Origin: Bacteroidota bacterium
Lineage (GTDB): Bacteria; Bacteroidota; Bacteroidia; CAILMK01; JAAYUY01
DNA length: 43,221 nucleotides
Assembly: GCA_018698135.1 (NCBI GenBank)
Contig: JABINZ010000071.1
Location: 1-43,221 of the forward strand
Reading direction: 5' to 3'
Shown here: positions 16,342 to 25,914 of the stretch, piece by piece
Layout of the letters: every line of letters begins with the position of its first letter
Position numbering within the stretch: position 1 is the first letter of the stretch
The notes under the pieces: generated by a model
Told to the model about the DNA's origin: nothing
The model's database searches: none
Seen by the model: only the letters and a program-made list of their open reading frames with translations
Made by a program: the position numbers and the translations under genes

Positions 16342-18000
16342 CTAAATGTCAATTTCTAACACACAAGCTGCACCATTTTCTTTTACAAACTTCTTAAATA
16401 CTTTATCGAAGGTTTCCAGATGTGTAGCTTTGCTATAATTAAGTTTATGTTGGTTTGCAAGTATTTTGAAATCAGTTTCAACATGATTTACAAAATATTC
16501 GTCCAGTTCATTTTGACTGGCTGGACCTTCCATACGACTGAATATCTGACCACCTTTATTATTAATGAGGATGATTTTTAGATTGGGTTTAATGTATTTA
16601 TTCCAAAGTGCGTTACGGTCATACATCAGGCTTTGATCGCCAATAATAACAAAATGGAGTTTATCGCTAACGATGGATGAGCCAACTGCTGTGCTTAAGC
16701 TTCCATCAATTCCAGAGCTACCCCGATTGCTAAATACTTCTATGTTTTTTGCATTTTTATTTTCAAATAAACTCAATTCATTTGCAAATCGTATGGAAGA
16801 ACTATTGCCAATATGAAGAACGGCATTTTTAGGAATTGCATTTACTATTTTTTTGTAATAGCCTAATTCACTATCCTGTTCGCATTTTTGCGCAACTGTT
16901 TGAATGGCTTTAGAATTCGCCTTTTCCCACAATCGATAATAACCTGAATAACTACGTTTTTCAAATACTTTTACTTCTCTTAATAAATTGCTGAAAAATG
17001 ATGCAGGAGCAACTGGAAGAACACGGGTCAATGATTGATAGGTATCGATGAAACTGGAATGAATTCCAATGTGCCAATGATATTTTGGGGGATAGTTTCG
17101 GATAAATTGTCGTAATTCTTTCGAAATGATATAATTTCCGAAAGTAATCAGTAATTCTGGTTGTAATTTTTTTAGCAAATTTTCATCAGCATCTTTTATG
17201 ATTTGCTCAGGAAAGGTAATCGCCCTTTCAAAATCAGATAAGTTTGCAGTAATATCTCTGACAAAAACTAAGTCTGTAAGTGTGAAAAGTTTGTTTAATG
17301 TTCGCCTAAGTTTTGTATCAGGTGCTAACATCCCTGCCAAAATCATCACTTTTTTAGGTGTAACCAATTGTTGAAATAACTCCTTATAGCGATTTTTAGA
17401 CAAATCAATTACAGCATTTTCTTGTCGTATTAACTTATAGTCAGGTATCGATGCTTTTTTATAATTTTCATAAAGGGGTTCTCGAAGAGGAATATTTACA
17501 TGAACAGGTCCGGGAAATGGAAATTTACATTTGTGAATTGCTTCAGATAATAGCCTATATGCTTCCTTTTCTGCATCTATATCAGGATAAGAAATATTTA
17601 AACGATAGCTTTTACGGATATTTGGTTCATAAATATTTTCCTGATTGATGGTTTGGTTTTCTCCTTGATTCACCCACTCAACAGGTCGGTCTGCTGTTAG
17701 AACCAAAAGCGGAATCCCTTGGTTATATGCTTCTGCAATGGCAGGAGCAAAGTTTAGGGTGGCTGTTCCCGAGGTGCATACCAAAGCCACAGTTTCACCT
17801 GTTTTTCTGGCAATACCAAGAGCCATATAAGCGGCAGATCTTTCATCGCTAACAACAAAATGCTTGATGTTTTCTTTTCGAATAAACGCAAGAGCTAAAG
17901 GAGCTGATCTGGAACCCGGAGCTAAAACTGCATAGCGTATAGAAAGCTTATCACAAATTTCAATAAGATTGTGTGTAATCTGGTTTATGTCTTTTGCCAT
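16342..18000 (-). CDS. menD: Menaquinone biosynthesis enzyme MenD (SEPHCHC synthase)
   Basis: 552 residues, full length for MenD, the thiamin-diphosphate enzyme that joins 2-oxoglutarate to isochorismate. The N-terminal domain shows 'RYAVLAPGSRSAPLALAF', 'VVSDERSAAYMALGIA' with the catalytic Glu context, 'CTSGTATLNFAPAIAEA' and 'LTADRPVEWVNQGENQT'. The C-terminal domain has 'NRGSSGIDGSLSTAVG' and the ThDP-binding 'GDQSLMYDRNAL...NNKGGQIFS'. It follows the isochorismate synthase gene by nine bases and is surely co-transcribed with it, supplying two consecutive steps of menaquinone synthesis. Later pathway genes (menB, menC, menE) are not in the window. Confidence 0.96.
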   Translation of the reverse strand: MAKDINQITHNLIEICDKLSIRYAVLAPGSRSAPLALAFIRKENIKHFVVSDERSAAYMALGIARKTGETVALVCTSGTATLNFAPAIAEAYNQGIPLLVLTADRPVEWVNQGENQTINQENIYEPNIRKSYRLNISYPDIDAEKEAYRLLSEAIHKCKFPFPGPVHVNIPLREPLYENYKKASIPDYKLIRQENAVIDLSKNRYKELFQQLVTPKKVMILAGMLAPDTKLRRTLNKLFTLTDLVFVRDITANLSDFERAITFPEQIIKDADENLLKKLQPELLITFGNYIISKELRQFIRNYPPKYHWHIGIHSSFIDTYQSLTRVLPVAPASFFSNLLREVKVFEKRSYSGYYRLWEKANSKAIQTVAQKCEQDSELGYYKKIVNAIPKNAVLHIGNSSSIRFANELSLFENKNAKNIEVFSNRGSSGIDGSLSTAVGSSIVSDKLHFVIIGDQSLMYDRNALWNKYIKPNLKIILINNKGGQIFSRMEGPASQNELDEYFVNHVETDFKILANQHKLNYSKATHLETFDKVFKKFVKENGAACVLEIDI

Positions 18001-18009
18001 ATCGATAAT

Positions 18010-19047
18010 TTAAAGTAACGACCTGAGTGTATCCATTTTCTTTACGGTTTCCTGCCACTCATTTTCAGGAATGGAGTCTTGCAAAATGCCTGCGCCCGCA
18101 TATAAATATCCTTTCTCGCGAGTAACTTGAATACATCGTAAATTAACGTAAAGTTCAGCTTTATTTTGATGATAAACGGGTCCTAAAATGCCACCGTATA
18201 GTTGCCTGGAATAATCCTCATTTTTCAGAATAAATGTTTTAGAAATATCTTTAGGATAACCACAAATGGCTGGAGTAGGATGCAAACCTAAAATAAGTTG
18301 CTCAAGCGAAATCTCAGTTTCACTGGCAATGAAGGATGTTTTAATATGATTCAGGTTACCTGTATTCACTATTTGAGGATTTGATTCATCAAATGCAATG
18401 TGAAAAGAATCTAATTTTTCGCGTATGAATTGAGAAACTATTTCTTGTTCAACTCGATCTTTTGAGCTGATATCTTCAAGGTTTCCGCTATTAGATTTAC
18501 TAATTGTACCGGCCAACGAAATACTTTGAATTTCTTTCCCTTCTTTTTTAAGTAATAATTCTGGGGAAGCTCCTATCCATGTTCCTGTTTCAATCGAATT
18601 TACGATAGATACAAATGCTTTCGGGTAAGATTCAACCAATCTTAAAAACAGCTCAGCAGCATGAAATGAGGTGGGAAGTTCAACCTCTTCCATACGCGAT
18701 AGAACCACTTTTTCGAATTGCCCATTCTTAATAGCTTGTATACCTTTCGATACAAGATTAAGATAATCGGATTTTGAATGGTGTTTTACTGGATCTTCTT
18801 TTATAAAATGTTTTGCAATTTCGCTTTTATCTCGATTTTCCTCAATTACTAAAAACGTATTTTCATTATTCTCAAAAGGTGAAATAATAAATGCAGTTGA
18901 ACTGAGATCAGAAATTCTTTTGCTTGAAATCTGGCCTTCAATGAATTGAATATTGCTTTCATCAGGAAGTCGCCAAGCGGCAAAAGTTTGTTTCTTGTCG
19001 ATTGCTTGAAAAAGTGTGGACTTAATATCTGTGCTCAATTTGGTCAT
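18010..19047 (-). CDS. menF: Isochorismate synthase
   Basis: 345 residues, somewhat short for the chorismate-binding family but common in Bacteroidota. The active-site blocks are present: 'FEKVVLSRMEEVELP', 'GTWIGASPELLLKKEG', 'SISLAGTISKSNSG', 'LGLHPTPAICGYPKD' and 'YAGAGILQDSIPENEW'. It converts chorismate to isochorismate for MenD, encoded next, so the menaquinone (MenF) role is favoured over a siderophore (EntC/DhbC) role. ATG 19047 opens the gene. On the minus strand TATTTTTG (19081-19074) is a plausible -7 box, with no well-placed upstream element. A 150-base divergent region separates it from the hydrolase gene at 19198. Confidence 0.93.
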   Translation of the reverse strand: MTKLSTDIKSTLFQAIDKKQTFAAWRLPDESNIQFIEGQISSKRISDLSSTAFIISPFENNENTFLVIEENRDKSEIAKHFIKEDPVKHHSKSDYLNLVSKGIQAIKNGQFEKVVLSRMEEVELPTSFHAAELFLRLVESYPKAFVSIVNSIETGTWIGASPELLLKKEGKEIQSISLAGTISKSNSGNLEDISSKDRVEQEIVSQFIREKLDSFHIAFDESNPQIVNTGNLNHIKTSFIASETEISLEQLILGLHPTPAICGYPKDISKTFILKNEDYSRQLYGGILGPVYHQNKAELYVNLRCIQVTREKGYLYAGAGILQDSIPENEWQETVKKMDTLRSLL

Positions 19048-19197
19048 ATAAATTTGGCATGGAAAACTTCTTACAAAAATATTGAAAAACTAGCAATAAG
19101 TTAGAGCTTATGATTTTCGAATCACAATTTTCCAGGAGCTATCTAAGTATAAAATACCTAAATTCGTATAGCATAGAAATAATAATTCTACATTAAT

Positions 19198-19998
19198 ATG
19201 GAAAGAAAAGCACCCGAAATATTTTTTATTGATGATGGTCAAGGCGATGCTATTGTCTTCCTTCATGGATTTCTTGAATCACACGAAATCTGGGATAAGT
19301 TCACCGATAAATTAAATGGAAAATACAGGATAATTAGTTTGGATTTGCCAGGTCATGGTCGGTCCTCTGTGGTATCAGATAATCAATCGATGGAAATGAT
19401 TGCTGAAGAAGTTAAAACAATACTCGAAATTCTTGGAATTCACAAATGTTTATTGGTTGGCCATTCTATGGGGGGCTATGCTGCTATTGATTTTGCGTCA
19501 AAATACTCACGGCTTTTAAGAGGTTTGGTGTTGTTCCATACACATGTGGAGGCCGATTCTGATGAAGATAAGATTAATAGAGATCGGACTATTGAGATAG
19601 TTGAGAAAGATCATTTGGAATTTCTAGGAAATTTTACAGAAACATTATTTGCAAAGGATAATCTTGAAAAATTTCCAGCAGAAATTAATAATCTAAAGCA
19701 AATAGCAATCAGCACATCCAAGGAAGGGGCAATTTCGTCACTAAGAGGTATGCGAGATCGTAATGATCATTTGGCTTCATTGACAAAACTACGTATCCCT
19801 GTTCTGATGATTGCTGGCGATCAGGATTCCAGAATTCCCATTGATAAGGTGAAGAAGCAAGCTAATACAGCACCAAAAGTGAGGTTGGAAATATTGCATG
19901 GAACTGGCCATATGGGTTTTGTTGAAGCAGAGAAAGAAAGTTTCAAACTCATTAAAGAATTTGCTGAATCTGTTTTTCAAAAACCAAAACGTCAATAA
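19198..19998 (+). CDS. Alpha/beta-fold hydrolase
   Basis: 266 residues with a complete alpha/beta hydrolase pattern: oxyanion-hole '[13 protein letters not shown]', '[12 protein letters not shown]', nucleophile elbow '[14 protein letters not shown]' with Ser90, acid '[10 protein letters not shown]' and '[11 protein letters not shown]' with the catalytic His. No signal peptide, so cytosolic. Being next to the menF-menD genes it could be thought to be MenH, but it is transcribed in the other direction, and the Arg that follows the nucleophile elbow in MenH (GGR) is Tyr here. Substrate unknown. It precedes thyA by seven bases and is probably the first gene of the folate/thymidylate operon. TAAATTCG at 19159-19166 may be its -7 box. 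Confidence 0.87.
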   Translation: MERKAPEIFFIDDGQGDAIVFLHGFLESHEIWDKFTDKLNGKYRIISLDLPGHGRSSVVSDNQSMEMIAEEVKTILEILGIHKCLLVGHSMGGYAAIDFASKYSRLLRGLVLFHTHVEADSDEDKINRDRTIEIVEKDHLEFLGNFTETLFAKDNLEKFPAEINNLKQIAISTSKEGAISSLRGMRDRNDHLASLTKLRIPVLMIAGDQDSRIPIDKVKKQANTAPKVRLEILHGTGHMGFVEAEKESFKLIKEFAESVFQKPKRQ

Positions 19999-20005
19999 GT
20001 TAAGT

Positions 20006-20800
20006 ATGCGACAATATTTTGATCTGCTCGATCATATTCTCCAAAATGGTATTGAAAAATCAGACCGAACAGGAACAGGGACGAAAAGTGTATTTGGGTA
20101 TCAAATGCGGTTCGATCTGTCAAAAGGATTTCCGTTATTGACGACAAAAAAATTGCATTTACGATCCATCATACATGAATTACTTTGGTTCTTGAAAGGA
20201 GAAACCAATGTGAAATATTTAAACGACCAGGGTGTAAGCATTTGGGATGATTGGAAAGATGAGAATGGTGATTTGGGGCCAATTTATGGTGAGCAATGGG
20301 TAAGCTGGCCTAAAGGAGATGGAACAACTGTTAACCAAATCCAAAAATGTGTTGATACCATAAATAACAATCCGGATTCAAGAAGAATTATAGTGAATGC
20401 CTGGAATGTTGGCCAATTAGATGAAATGGCTTTAACTCCTTGTCATGCTATGTTTCAGTATTATGTAGCCGATGGAAAACTGAGTTGTCAATTGTATCAA
20501 CGAAGTGCGGATGTTTTTTTGGGTGTTCCATTTAATATAGCATCTTATGCTTTGCTCACAATGATGATGGCACAGGTCTGTGGATTAGAATCTGGTGATT
20601 TTGTGCATACTTTTGGTGATGCGCATTTGTATATTAATCATTTGGAACAAACCAAACTTCAATTGAGTCGAACTCCTAAATCTTTACCTTTAATGAAAAT
20701 TAATCCTGATGTAGAGGATATTTTTGATTTCAAGTTTGAAGATTTTGAACTCATAGGATATGATCCTGATGCACACATTAAAGCACCCATAGCTGTTTAA
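20006..20800 (+). CDS. thyA: Thymidylate synthase
   Basis: 264 residues from ATG 20006, exactly the E. coli ThyA length; upstream in-frame codons belong to the overlap with the hydrolase gene and are not part of the protein. It methylates dUMP with 5,10-methylene-tetrahydrofolate. Visible signatures: '[20 protein letters not shown]', '[20 protein letters not shown]', '[11 protein letters not shown]', the nucleophile in '[12 protein letters not shown]' (Cys146, same number as in E. coli), '[20 protein letters not shown]' and '[12 protein letters not shown]'. The dihydrofolate it produces is recycled by DHFR, encoded by the next two genes. It lies seven bases after the hydrolase gene and 11 before folA. 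Confidence 0.98.
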   Translation: MRQYFDLLDHILQNGIEKSDRTGTGTKSVFGYQMRFDLSKGFPLLTTKKLHLRSIIHELLWFLKGETNVKYLNDQGVSIWDDWKDENGDLGPIYGEQWVSWPKGDGTTVNQIQKCVDTINNNPDSRRIIVNAWNVGQLDEMALTPCHAMFQYYVADGKLSCQLYQRSADVFLGVPFNIASYALLTMMMAQVCGLESGDFVHTFGDAHLYINHLEQTKLQLSRTPKSLPLMKINPDVEDIFDFKFEDFELIGYDPDAHIKAPIAV

Positions 20801-20811
20801 TGAATTAAAAT

Positions 20812-21300
20812 ATGATTTCAATTATAGTAGCCATAGCAGAAAATAATGCAATAGGAAAGAACAATGATTTATTGTGGCATATTTCTGACGACCTAAAAAG
20901 GTTTAAAAAGTTAACCACTGGTCATAAAATAATAATGGGGAAAAACACCTATTTGTCTTTACCCAGAAGACCTTTACCCAATCGAACCAGTATTGTGATT
21001 ACTGATGTTGCCACTGAAAAGTTTGAAGGTACAGAAACGGTTTATTGTATTGATGAAGCTGTGAAATTTTGCCCGCCCGATGAAGAATGTTTTATTATTG
21101 GAGGGGGAATGATTTATAATCAGTTTATGCCAATTGCTGATCGACTTTATCTTACAAAAGTGCATCAAGTTTATGATGCAGATGTGTTTTTCCCAGAAAT
21201 TAACTATGCTGAATGGACAGAGGTTTCAAGAGAAGATCATCCTAAAAGTGAAAGCAATCCATTGGGCTATTCCTATTTACTATTAGAGCGCAATAAATAA
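20812..21300 (+). CDS. folA: Dihydrofolate reductase, first copy
   Basis: 162 residues, normal DHFR size. Reduces dihydrofolate with NADPH. Core features: 'IAENNAIGKNNDLLWHISDD' with the Trp22 and Asp27 equivalents (E. coli numbering), 'IIMGKNTYLSLPRRPLPNR' with the Arg57 equivalent, and 'CFIIGGGMIYNQF' with the Gly-Gly pair. Two positions are unusual: the Met20-loop Pro21 equivalent is Leu, and the nearly invariant Thr113, which supports the catalytic Asp, is Val ('DADVFFPEI'). It follows thyA by 11 bases, and its TAA stop overlaps the ATG of the second DHFR gene by one base. Whether it is fully active is uncertain. Confidence 0.94.
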   Translation: MISIIVAIAENNAIGKNNDLLWHISDDLKRFKKLTTGHKIIMGKNTYLSLPRRPLPNRTSIVITDVATEKFEGTETVYCIDEAVKFCPPDEECFIIGGGMIYNQFMPIADRLYLTKVHQVYDADVFFPEINYAEWTEVSREDHPKSESNPLGYSYLLLERNK

Positions 21301-21800
21301 TGAGAGTTTCACTTATTGCTGCCTTATCTGAAAACAATGTAATTGGACGTAATAGAGGAATGCCATGGCACATGCCTGAAGATTTGAAGTATTTCTTTAG
21401 GGTAACTAAAAACCATCATGTGATAATGGGAAGGCGAACTTTTCATGAATTTGGCGTAAGTAAACCACTTCCTGATCGAGTAAACCTGATAGTAAGTCAT
21501 GAAAAGAATTTAAAACTAAAAGGAACTATTGTTTTTAATTCTATAGAATCAGCCATTGGTTTTGCAAAAGCAAATAAGGAAGAAGAAATATTTATAATAG
21601 GTGGTGGAAACATTTATAAGCAAACAATAAAAATTGCCAATCGATTATATTTAACCCGTATTCATACATTAATTAATGATGGAGATACATTTTTCCCAGA
21701 AATCAATTGGAATGAATGGACGTGTATTTCAACAAATAATCGAAATAAGGATGTAAATAATCCGTTTGATTATTCATTTATGATTTACGATCGAGTCTAA
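21300..21800 (+). CDS. folA: Dihydrofolate reductase, second copy
   Basis: 166 residues, a second complete DHFR encoded directly after the first (TAATG overlap). It is clearly diverged: 'LSENNVIGRNRGMPWHMPED' has the canonical Met-Pro-Trp and Asp27 equivalent, followed by 'VIMGRRTFHEFG', 'PLPDRVNLIVS', 'IFIIGGGNIYKQT' and 'GDTFFPEINWNEW', where Thr113 is retained. By the residues known from E. coli it is the more conventional of the two at the active site. The pair may have arisen by an old tandem duplication or by acquisition. One enzyme could serve another pterin or provide antifolate tolerance, but the sequence does not show that. The stop abuts the stop of the convergent gene at 21801. 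Confidence 0.93.
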   Translation: MRVSLIAALSENNVIGRNRGMPWHMPEDLKYFFRVTKNHHVIMGRRTFHEFGVSKPLPDRVNLIVSHEKNLKLKGTIVFNSIESAIGFAKANKEEEIFIIGGGNIYKQTIKIANRLYLTRIHTLINDGDTFFPEINWNEWTCISTNNRNKDVNNPFDYSFMIYDRV

Positions 21801-22529
21801 TTATTTTATCTTCATATTGATATCGTCATCATGCTCCCGAGGATCGAGATCAAAGCCCATTCGCTTACCGGTTTTTAATGCGATATTGCCTGTGGCTTGT
21901 ATCTTCTCCATTAAAGAAATTTGCTGAATAGAATCAATAGGTGGTGCAAATAAGTCAAATTCAATAGCTTGAGTAACAGCCGATTCTACGATTGTTCGAA
22001 CAGCCGCATGATCAAAAATCAAACGCGAAAAATCTCTATGCAAAAAACTATATTGTCTTTTTCCTTGCATAAAATAATGCCCTTCCTTATTAATAAATAT
22101 ACGCCCCAACAAATAACCCAAATCGTTTACTCTATTGTATTTAATGGAGTCGGACAAAAAATTATAGATGAGGATCATGCCACAATATGCTCGGGAAGGG
22201 TCTTGTTTAACATAATCAGTTTTGAAAATAAAATGCTCCGGAGGAAATGTGAATACATTGGAATGCATAATAAAGAATAATGTATCTCCTGCAAATTTCA
22301 TTTCAGTTTCATATTTGCCGTGATCCTGATATTTTATATTCACATTAACAGCAACTTCTTTGCGTTTGATGTACTCATTGATCCATTCGCTTGCAGTTTT
22401 TATTTCAGTTTTAATTAATTCAAAAGCTTTAGATGTATACACGTATATATCTTGTTTTGAATCTGCTTTTTTCAGAAATGATTCAAGGATTTTACTATCC
22501 TGTGGTAATGGTTCTGGATTCGTGCTCAT
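21801..22529 (-). CDS. Conserved hypothetical protein
   Basis: About 242 residues from ATG 22529 (MSTNPEPLPQD...), which sits 14 bases after the proS stop; the longer form from 22559 would overlap proS. I do not recognise a named family, though it looks like a conserved Bacteroidota protein. It has no signal peptide or membrane helix. The middle is a beta-rich region ('YETEMKFAGDTLFFIMHSNV', 'YCGMILIYNF') with 'YLLGRIFINKEGHYFMQGKR' after it, then a helical C-terminus ending in an acidic 'PREHDDDINM' tail. It is probably co-transcribed with proS. Its stop codon is directly adjacent to that of the second DHFR, with no room for a terminator. Confidence 0.7.
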   Translation of the reverse strand: MSTNPEPLPQDSKILESFLKKADSKQDIYVYTSKAFELIKTEIKTASEWINEYIKRKEVAVNVNIKYQDHGKYETEMKFAGDTLFFIMHSNVFTFPPEHFIFKTDYVKQDPSRAYCGMILIYNFLSDSIKYNRVNDLGYLLGRIFINKEGHYFMQGKRQYSFLHRDFSRLIFDHAAVRTIVESAVTQAIEFDLFAPPIDSIQQISLMEKIQATGNIALKTGKRMGFDLDPREHDDDINMKIK

Positions 22530-22542
22530 GAAATAATTAATT

Positions 22543-24018
22543 TTAATATGCTTTAGCAAATACTACCCGATGTTTTGCGGCTTTTCCTGAATAAATACAG
22601 TTTCCTTCTATTTTTTCTTCTTCCAAAGGAATAAACCTAATGGTAGCTTTTGTTTCTTCCTTAATTTTTATTTCAGTTTCGGTTGTACCGTCCCAATTTG
22701 CCCAAACAAAACCACCTTTATTTTTCAGAATGTCTTTCAATTCGTCATAACTGTTTGCACTATGGGTATTTTCTTCTCTATTTTTTAACGCTTTGTTGAA
22801 AATACTTTTCTGGATTACAGGAAGTAAATCTGAAATGTATTGTCCAAGATTATCAGCTGATACAAACTCTTTCGTCAGGGTGTCTCGTCTGGCTAATTCC
22901 ACACTGTTTTTTTCAACATCCCTTGGCCCAATTGCAATTCGTAAAGGAACCCCTTTTAATTCATATTCTGCAAATTTCCATCCTGGCTTTCTATTATCAT
23001 CATCATCGTATTTAACAGAAATGCCTAAGGATTTTAATTCTTTTGTGATTCTTTTTGCAACCTCATCAACCTTTGCCCATTCTTCATCTGTTTTGTAAAT
23101 AGGAACAATAACTACTTTAATTGGAGCAACATTTGGAGGAAGAATTAATCCATGATCATCAGAATGAGCCATAATTAAGCCACCAATCAGTCGGGTAGAT
23201 ACACCCCATGATGTTGCCCATACCAATTCCTGTTTGCCTTCTTTGCTTTGAAACTTTACATCAAATGCTTTTGCAAAATTTTGACCCAGGAAATGTGATG
23301 TACCTGCTTGAAGTGCTTTCCCATCTTGCATCAGAGCTTCTATACAATAAGTGTCAACAGCACCTGCAAATCGTTCATTTACAGTTTTCAAACCTTTATG
23401 AACAGGTATGGCCAAATAATTTTCAGCGAAATCTGCATAAATATCAAGGATCAATCTTGCTTCAGCAACTGCTTCTTGAGAGCTGGCATGAGCTGTATGA
23501 CCTTCTTGCCATAAAAACTCTGAAGTGCGCAGAAAAAGACGTGTTCTCATTTCCCAGCGAACCACATTGGCCCATTGATTAATCAACAAGGGTAAATCTC
23601 TATAAGACTGAATCCAGTTTTTATACGTATTCCAAATAATAGTTTCAGAAGTTGGTCGAACAATTAATTCTTCTTCTAATTTTGCATCCGGATCAACAAC
23701 TATTGATTTTCCATCTTCCGAAGTTTTTAATCTGTAATGTGTAACTACAGCACATTCTTTTGCAAAACCTTCTACATGAGCGGCTTCTTTACTTAGGAAT
23801 GATTTTGGCACAAAAAGTGGGAAATAAGCGTTCTGGTGGCCTGTTTCCTTGAATCTTCGGTCAAGATCTGACTGGATATTTTCCCAAATGGCATATCCGT
23901 AAGGCTTAATAACCATTGATCCTTTCACAGCAGAATGCTCTGCCAATTGCCCTTCTTTCACAAGGTCATTGTACCACTGTGAGTAATCCTGTTGTCTGCT
24001 AGTTATTTTCTTTGCCAT
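22543..24018 (-). CDS. proS: Prolyl-tRNA synthetase (eukaryote/archaea-like type)
   Basis: 491 residues. This is the shorter ProRS type, without the editing insertion of E. coli ProS and with a C-terminal zinc-like extension, as usual in Bacteroidota. Class II motifs: motif 1 region '[20 protein letters not shown]', motif 2 '[20 protein letters not shown]' with 'EGHTAH', and motif 3 region '[20 protein letters not shown]'. The anticodon-binding domain starts about residue 285 ('[15 protein letters not shown]'). It charges tRNA-Pro in the cytosol. On the minus strand TATCTTTG (24069-24062) is a good -7 box 44 bases before the start; a TTG lies only 15 bases further up. Confidence 0.97.
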   Translation of the reverse strand: MAKKITSRQQDYSQWYNDLVKEGQLAEHSAVKGSMVIKPYGYAIWENIQSDLDRRFKETGHQNAYFPLFVPKSFLSKEAAHVEGFAKECAVVTHYRLKTSEDGKSIVVDPDAKLEEELIVRPTSETIIWNTYKNWIQSYRDLPLLINQWANVVRWEMRTRLFLRTSEFLWQEGHTAHASSQEAVAEARLILDIYADFAENYLAIPVHKGLKTVNERFAGAVDTYCIEALMQDGKALQAGTSHFLGQNFAKAFDVKFQSKEGKQELVWATSWGVSTRLIGGLIMAHSDDHGLILPPNVAPIKVVIVPIYKTDEEWAKVDEVAKRITKELKSLGISVKYDDDDNRKPGWKFAEYELKGVPLRIAIGPRDVEKNSVELARRDTLTKEFVSADNLGQYISDLLPVIQKSIFNKALKNREENTHSANSYDELKDILKNKGGFVWANWDGTTETEIKIKEETKATIRFIPLEEEKIEGNCIYSGKAAKHRVVFAKAY

Positions 24019-24102
24019 TCTATTGTTATATTTGGAATAGTTTTTGTTTTTTCAATAACAGCAAAGATAAAATTTTTCTGAGCACAATTAAAACACTTAG
24101 TT

Positions 24103-25914
24103 ATGAAAACGTTAAAAGTAGTCTCCTTACTAGTCGTCTCTGGAATAATATTAAGTAGTTGCTCAAATACAAAAAACCTTACATCTTATGATGATGTCTA
24201 TTTTGATGAATCAGAAGTTGTAAGCGAAGTAGTTGTTATTGAGAAAACCAAGGTTATTGTACAAGAAAAAACAATAGTTCAGCAAGAACAGGTCGTTGAA
24301 AATGAAAGCAATGGCTACGATCAATATTATGATACAGAAGATTCTGAGTATTATCAGGATGAAAATGGTGATACATACATTACAAATAATTATTATGATA
24401 ATGTAGATGTATATGATGATTACGATTATTATGACTACGATTACGCTTATACCAAAAGAATAAGAAGATTTCATCGTCCATATGTATCTTTTAGTTACTA
24501 CGATCCATTCTTTTACGATCCTTATTGGTACAATCCATATTATGGTGGATGGAATAGTAGCTTCTATTGGAACTACGGATACGGATATGCTCATTATGAT
24601 CCTTTTTATTATGGCTCATATTATCATAACTATGGGTATTATAATCACCACCATCATCATCCCTATTATTATGGACATCATTATAACTATGGATATAACT
24701 CCTACTATTGGGGATATAACAACGGTTACAACAATGGCTATTGGGATGGATATTCAAGCAACAATGAATATTATTACAACAATCCAATTGCCTCAGGTAA
24801 AACCTATTATGGTCCACGCCAAGGTGTTGGAAGCCATGTGTCTAGCAGGGATGTAAGAACTGAAGATTATTTTGGTTCGAGAAGAGAAAGTGAAGATCCA
24901 AATACAAAATCAGATAATTCATTAAGAGGAACTTCATCTACATCAACAGGAGCAACAATGACCGGAAGTGGTAGTTCCTATCCTAGAACGAGTACTCAAA
25001 ACAGTCCTGATAGAACAAAAGACAATATTAATGAACGAGTGAGTGTTGATAACAAATCAACTGTATCTCCAGCCGGAACATCAACAACAAGCAGAGGTGC
25101 AGGTACAACCATTCACAAGGATGTAAGTAAAGGTACTGGAAGTATTAATGATGAAAATAGAAATAGTACAATTGGCACCACAAGTCAGACTGGTTCTTCA
25201 AATACAACTACATCAAGTAGAAATGATTTGAATACAAGTACAACAAAAGGAGATGTTAATACCAATACTGGTTCAAGTACAAGGGTAAGTACTGAAAAGA
25301 ATCCTTCAAGTAATAACTATACACGTCCAGGGAATTCAAGTACAACCACTCCAACAAAATCAAATACATCTACAAGAACTTACACCAGACCTGAAGGAAA
25401 TAATTCTGGAACCAGTGGTTATAATAGAGGAAGTTCAACTTCAAGTAAAACAAATACTCAAACCACAAAGCCAAGTTCTTCAACGAATAGAACGTATTCA
25501 ACACCATCAAGAGGAAGTGAGAATAAGTCAAATAACAACAGTTATTCATCTCCAAGCAGAAGTTCAGGAACAAGTACAAGAAGTTCTAGCAGTACACCAA
25601 GATCATCTACTTCAACATCAAGAAGTTATTCAAAACCAAGTTCAAGTAGTGGAAGTAGCAACAGAAGTACTGCATCACCAAGTTCTTCAAGCAGCCGTTC
25701 ATCCTCATCTTCTTCTAAAACATACTCAAGTCCAAGTAAGAGTAGCAGTGGAAGTAGTAGTTCAAGATCTTATTCATCACCAAGCAGAAGCTCCAGTTCA
25801 GGATCAAGTGCCAGAAGTTCATCATCCAGCTCACGAAGTTCAAGTTCGTCATCCAGCTCAAAAAGCTCTGGTTCATCATCCAGTTCAAGAAGTAGTTCAC
25901 CAAACAGAAGATAA
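24103..25914 (+). CDS. Lipoprotein with Tyr/His-rich domain and Ser/Arg-rich low-complexity tail
   Basis: 603 residues in three parts. (1) Lipoprotein signal ending 'GIILSSCSNTK', lipidated Cys20, then an acidic, Val/Glu/Gln-rich stretch to about 70. (2) About 73-240, extremely aromatic: Tyr, Asn, Gly, Asp, Trp and a five-His run at 182-186, with patterns like 'YYDPFFYDPYWYNPYYGGW' and 'YGYNSYYWGYNNGYNNGYW'. (3) From about 265 to the end, Ser/Thr/Asn/Gly with regular Arg, ending in nearly pure Ser-Arg ('SSSRSSSSSSSSKSSGS'). No catalytic domain is recognised. It is probably a cell-envelope structural or adhesive protein; metal binding by the His/Tyr region is possible but unproven. Long frames in other phases here are artefacts of the repetitive codons. 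The FadL-like gene follows after 12 bases. Confidence 0.78.
   Translation: MKTLKVVSLLVVSGIILSSCSNTKNLTSYDDVYFDESEVVSEVVVIEKTKVIVQEKTIVQQEQVVENESNGYDQYYDTEDSEYYQDENGDTYITNNYYDNVDVYDDYDYYDYDYAYTKRIRRFHRPYVSFSYYDPFFYDPYWYNPYYGGWNSSFYWNYGYGYAHYDPFYYGSYYHNYGYYNHHHHHPYYYGHHYNYGYNSYYWGYNNGYNNGYWDGYSSNNEYYYNNPIASGKTYYGPRQGVGSHVSSRDVRTEDYFGSRRESEDPNTKSDNSLRGTSSTSTGATMTGSGSSYPRTSTQNSPDRTKDNINERVSVDNKSTVSPAGTSTTSRGAGTTIHKDVSKGTGSINDENRNSTIGTTSQTGSSNTTTSSRNDLNTSTTKGDVNTNTGSSTRVSTEKNPSSNNYTRPGNSSTTTPTKSNTSTRTYTRPEGNNSGTSGYNRGSSTSSKTNTQTTKPSSSTNRTYSTPSRGSENKSNNNSYSSPSRSSGTSTRSSSSTPRSSTSTSRSYSKPSSSSGSSNRSTASPSSSSSRSSSSSSKTYSSPSKSSSGSSSSRSYSSPSRSSSSGSSARSSSSSSRSSSSSSSSKSSGSSSSSRSSSPNRR

Noticed and set aside
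19198-19998. Assignment of the alpha/beta hydrolase as MenH
   Set aside because: It is near menF-menD, but divergent from them, and lacks the Arg after the nucleophile elbow that MenH has. Only the general family is supported.
22793-23582. Plus-strand ORFs opposite proS
   Set aside because: They are antisense shadows of a gene with clear class II synthetase motifs and lack any recognisable domain.
24211-24817. Minus- and plus-strand ORFs within the Tyr-rich block
   Set aside because: Generated by AT-rich repeated Tyr/Asn codons; translations are Ile/Thr- or His/Asn-rich low complexity without start context.
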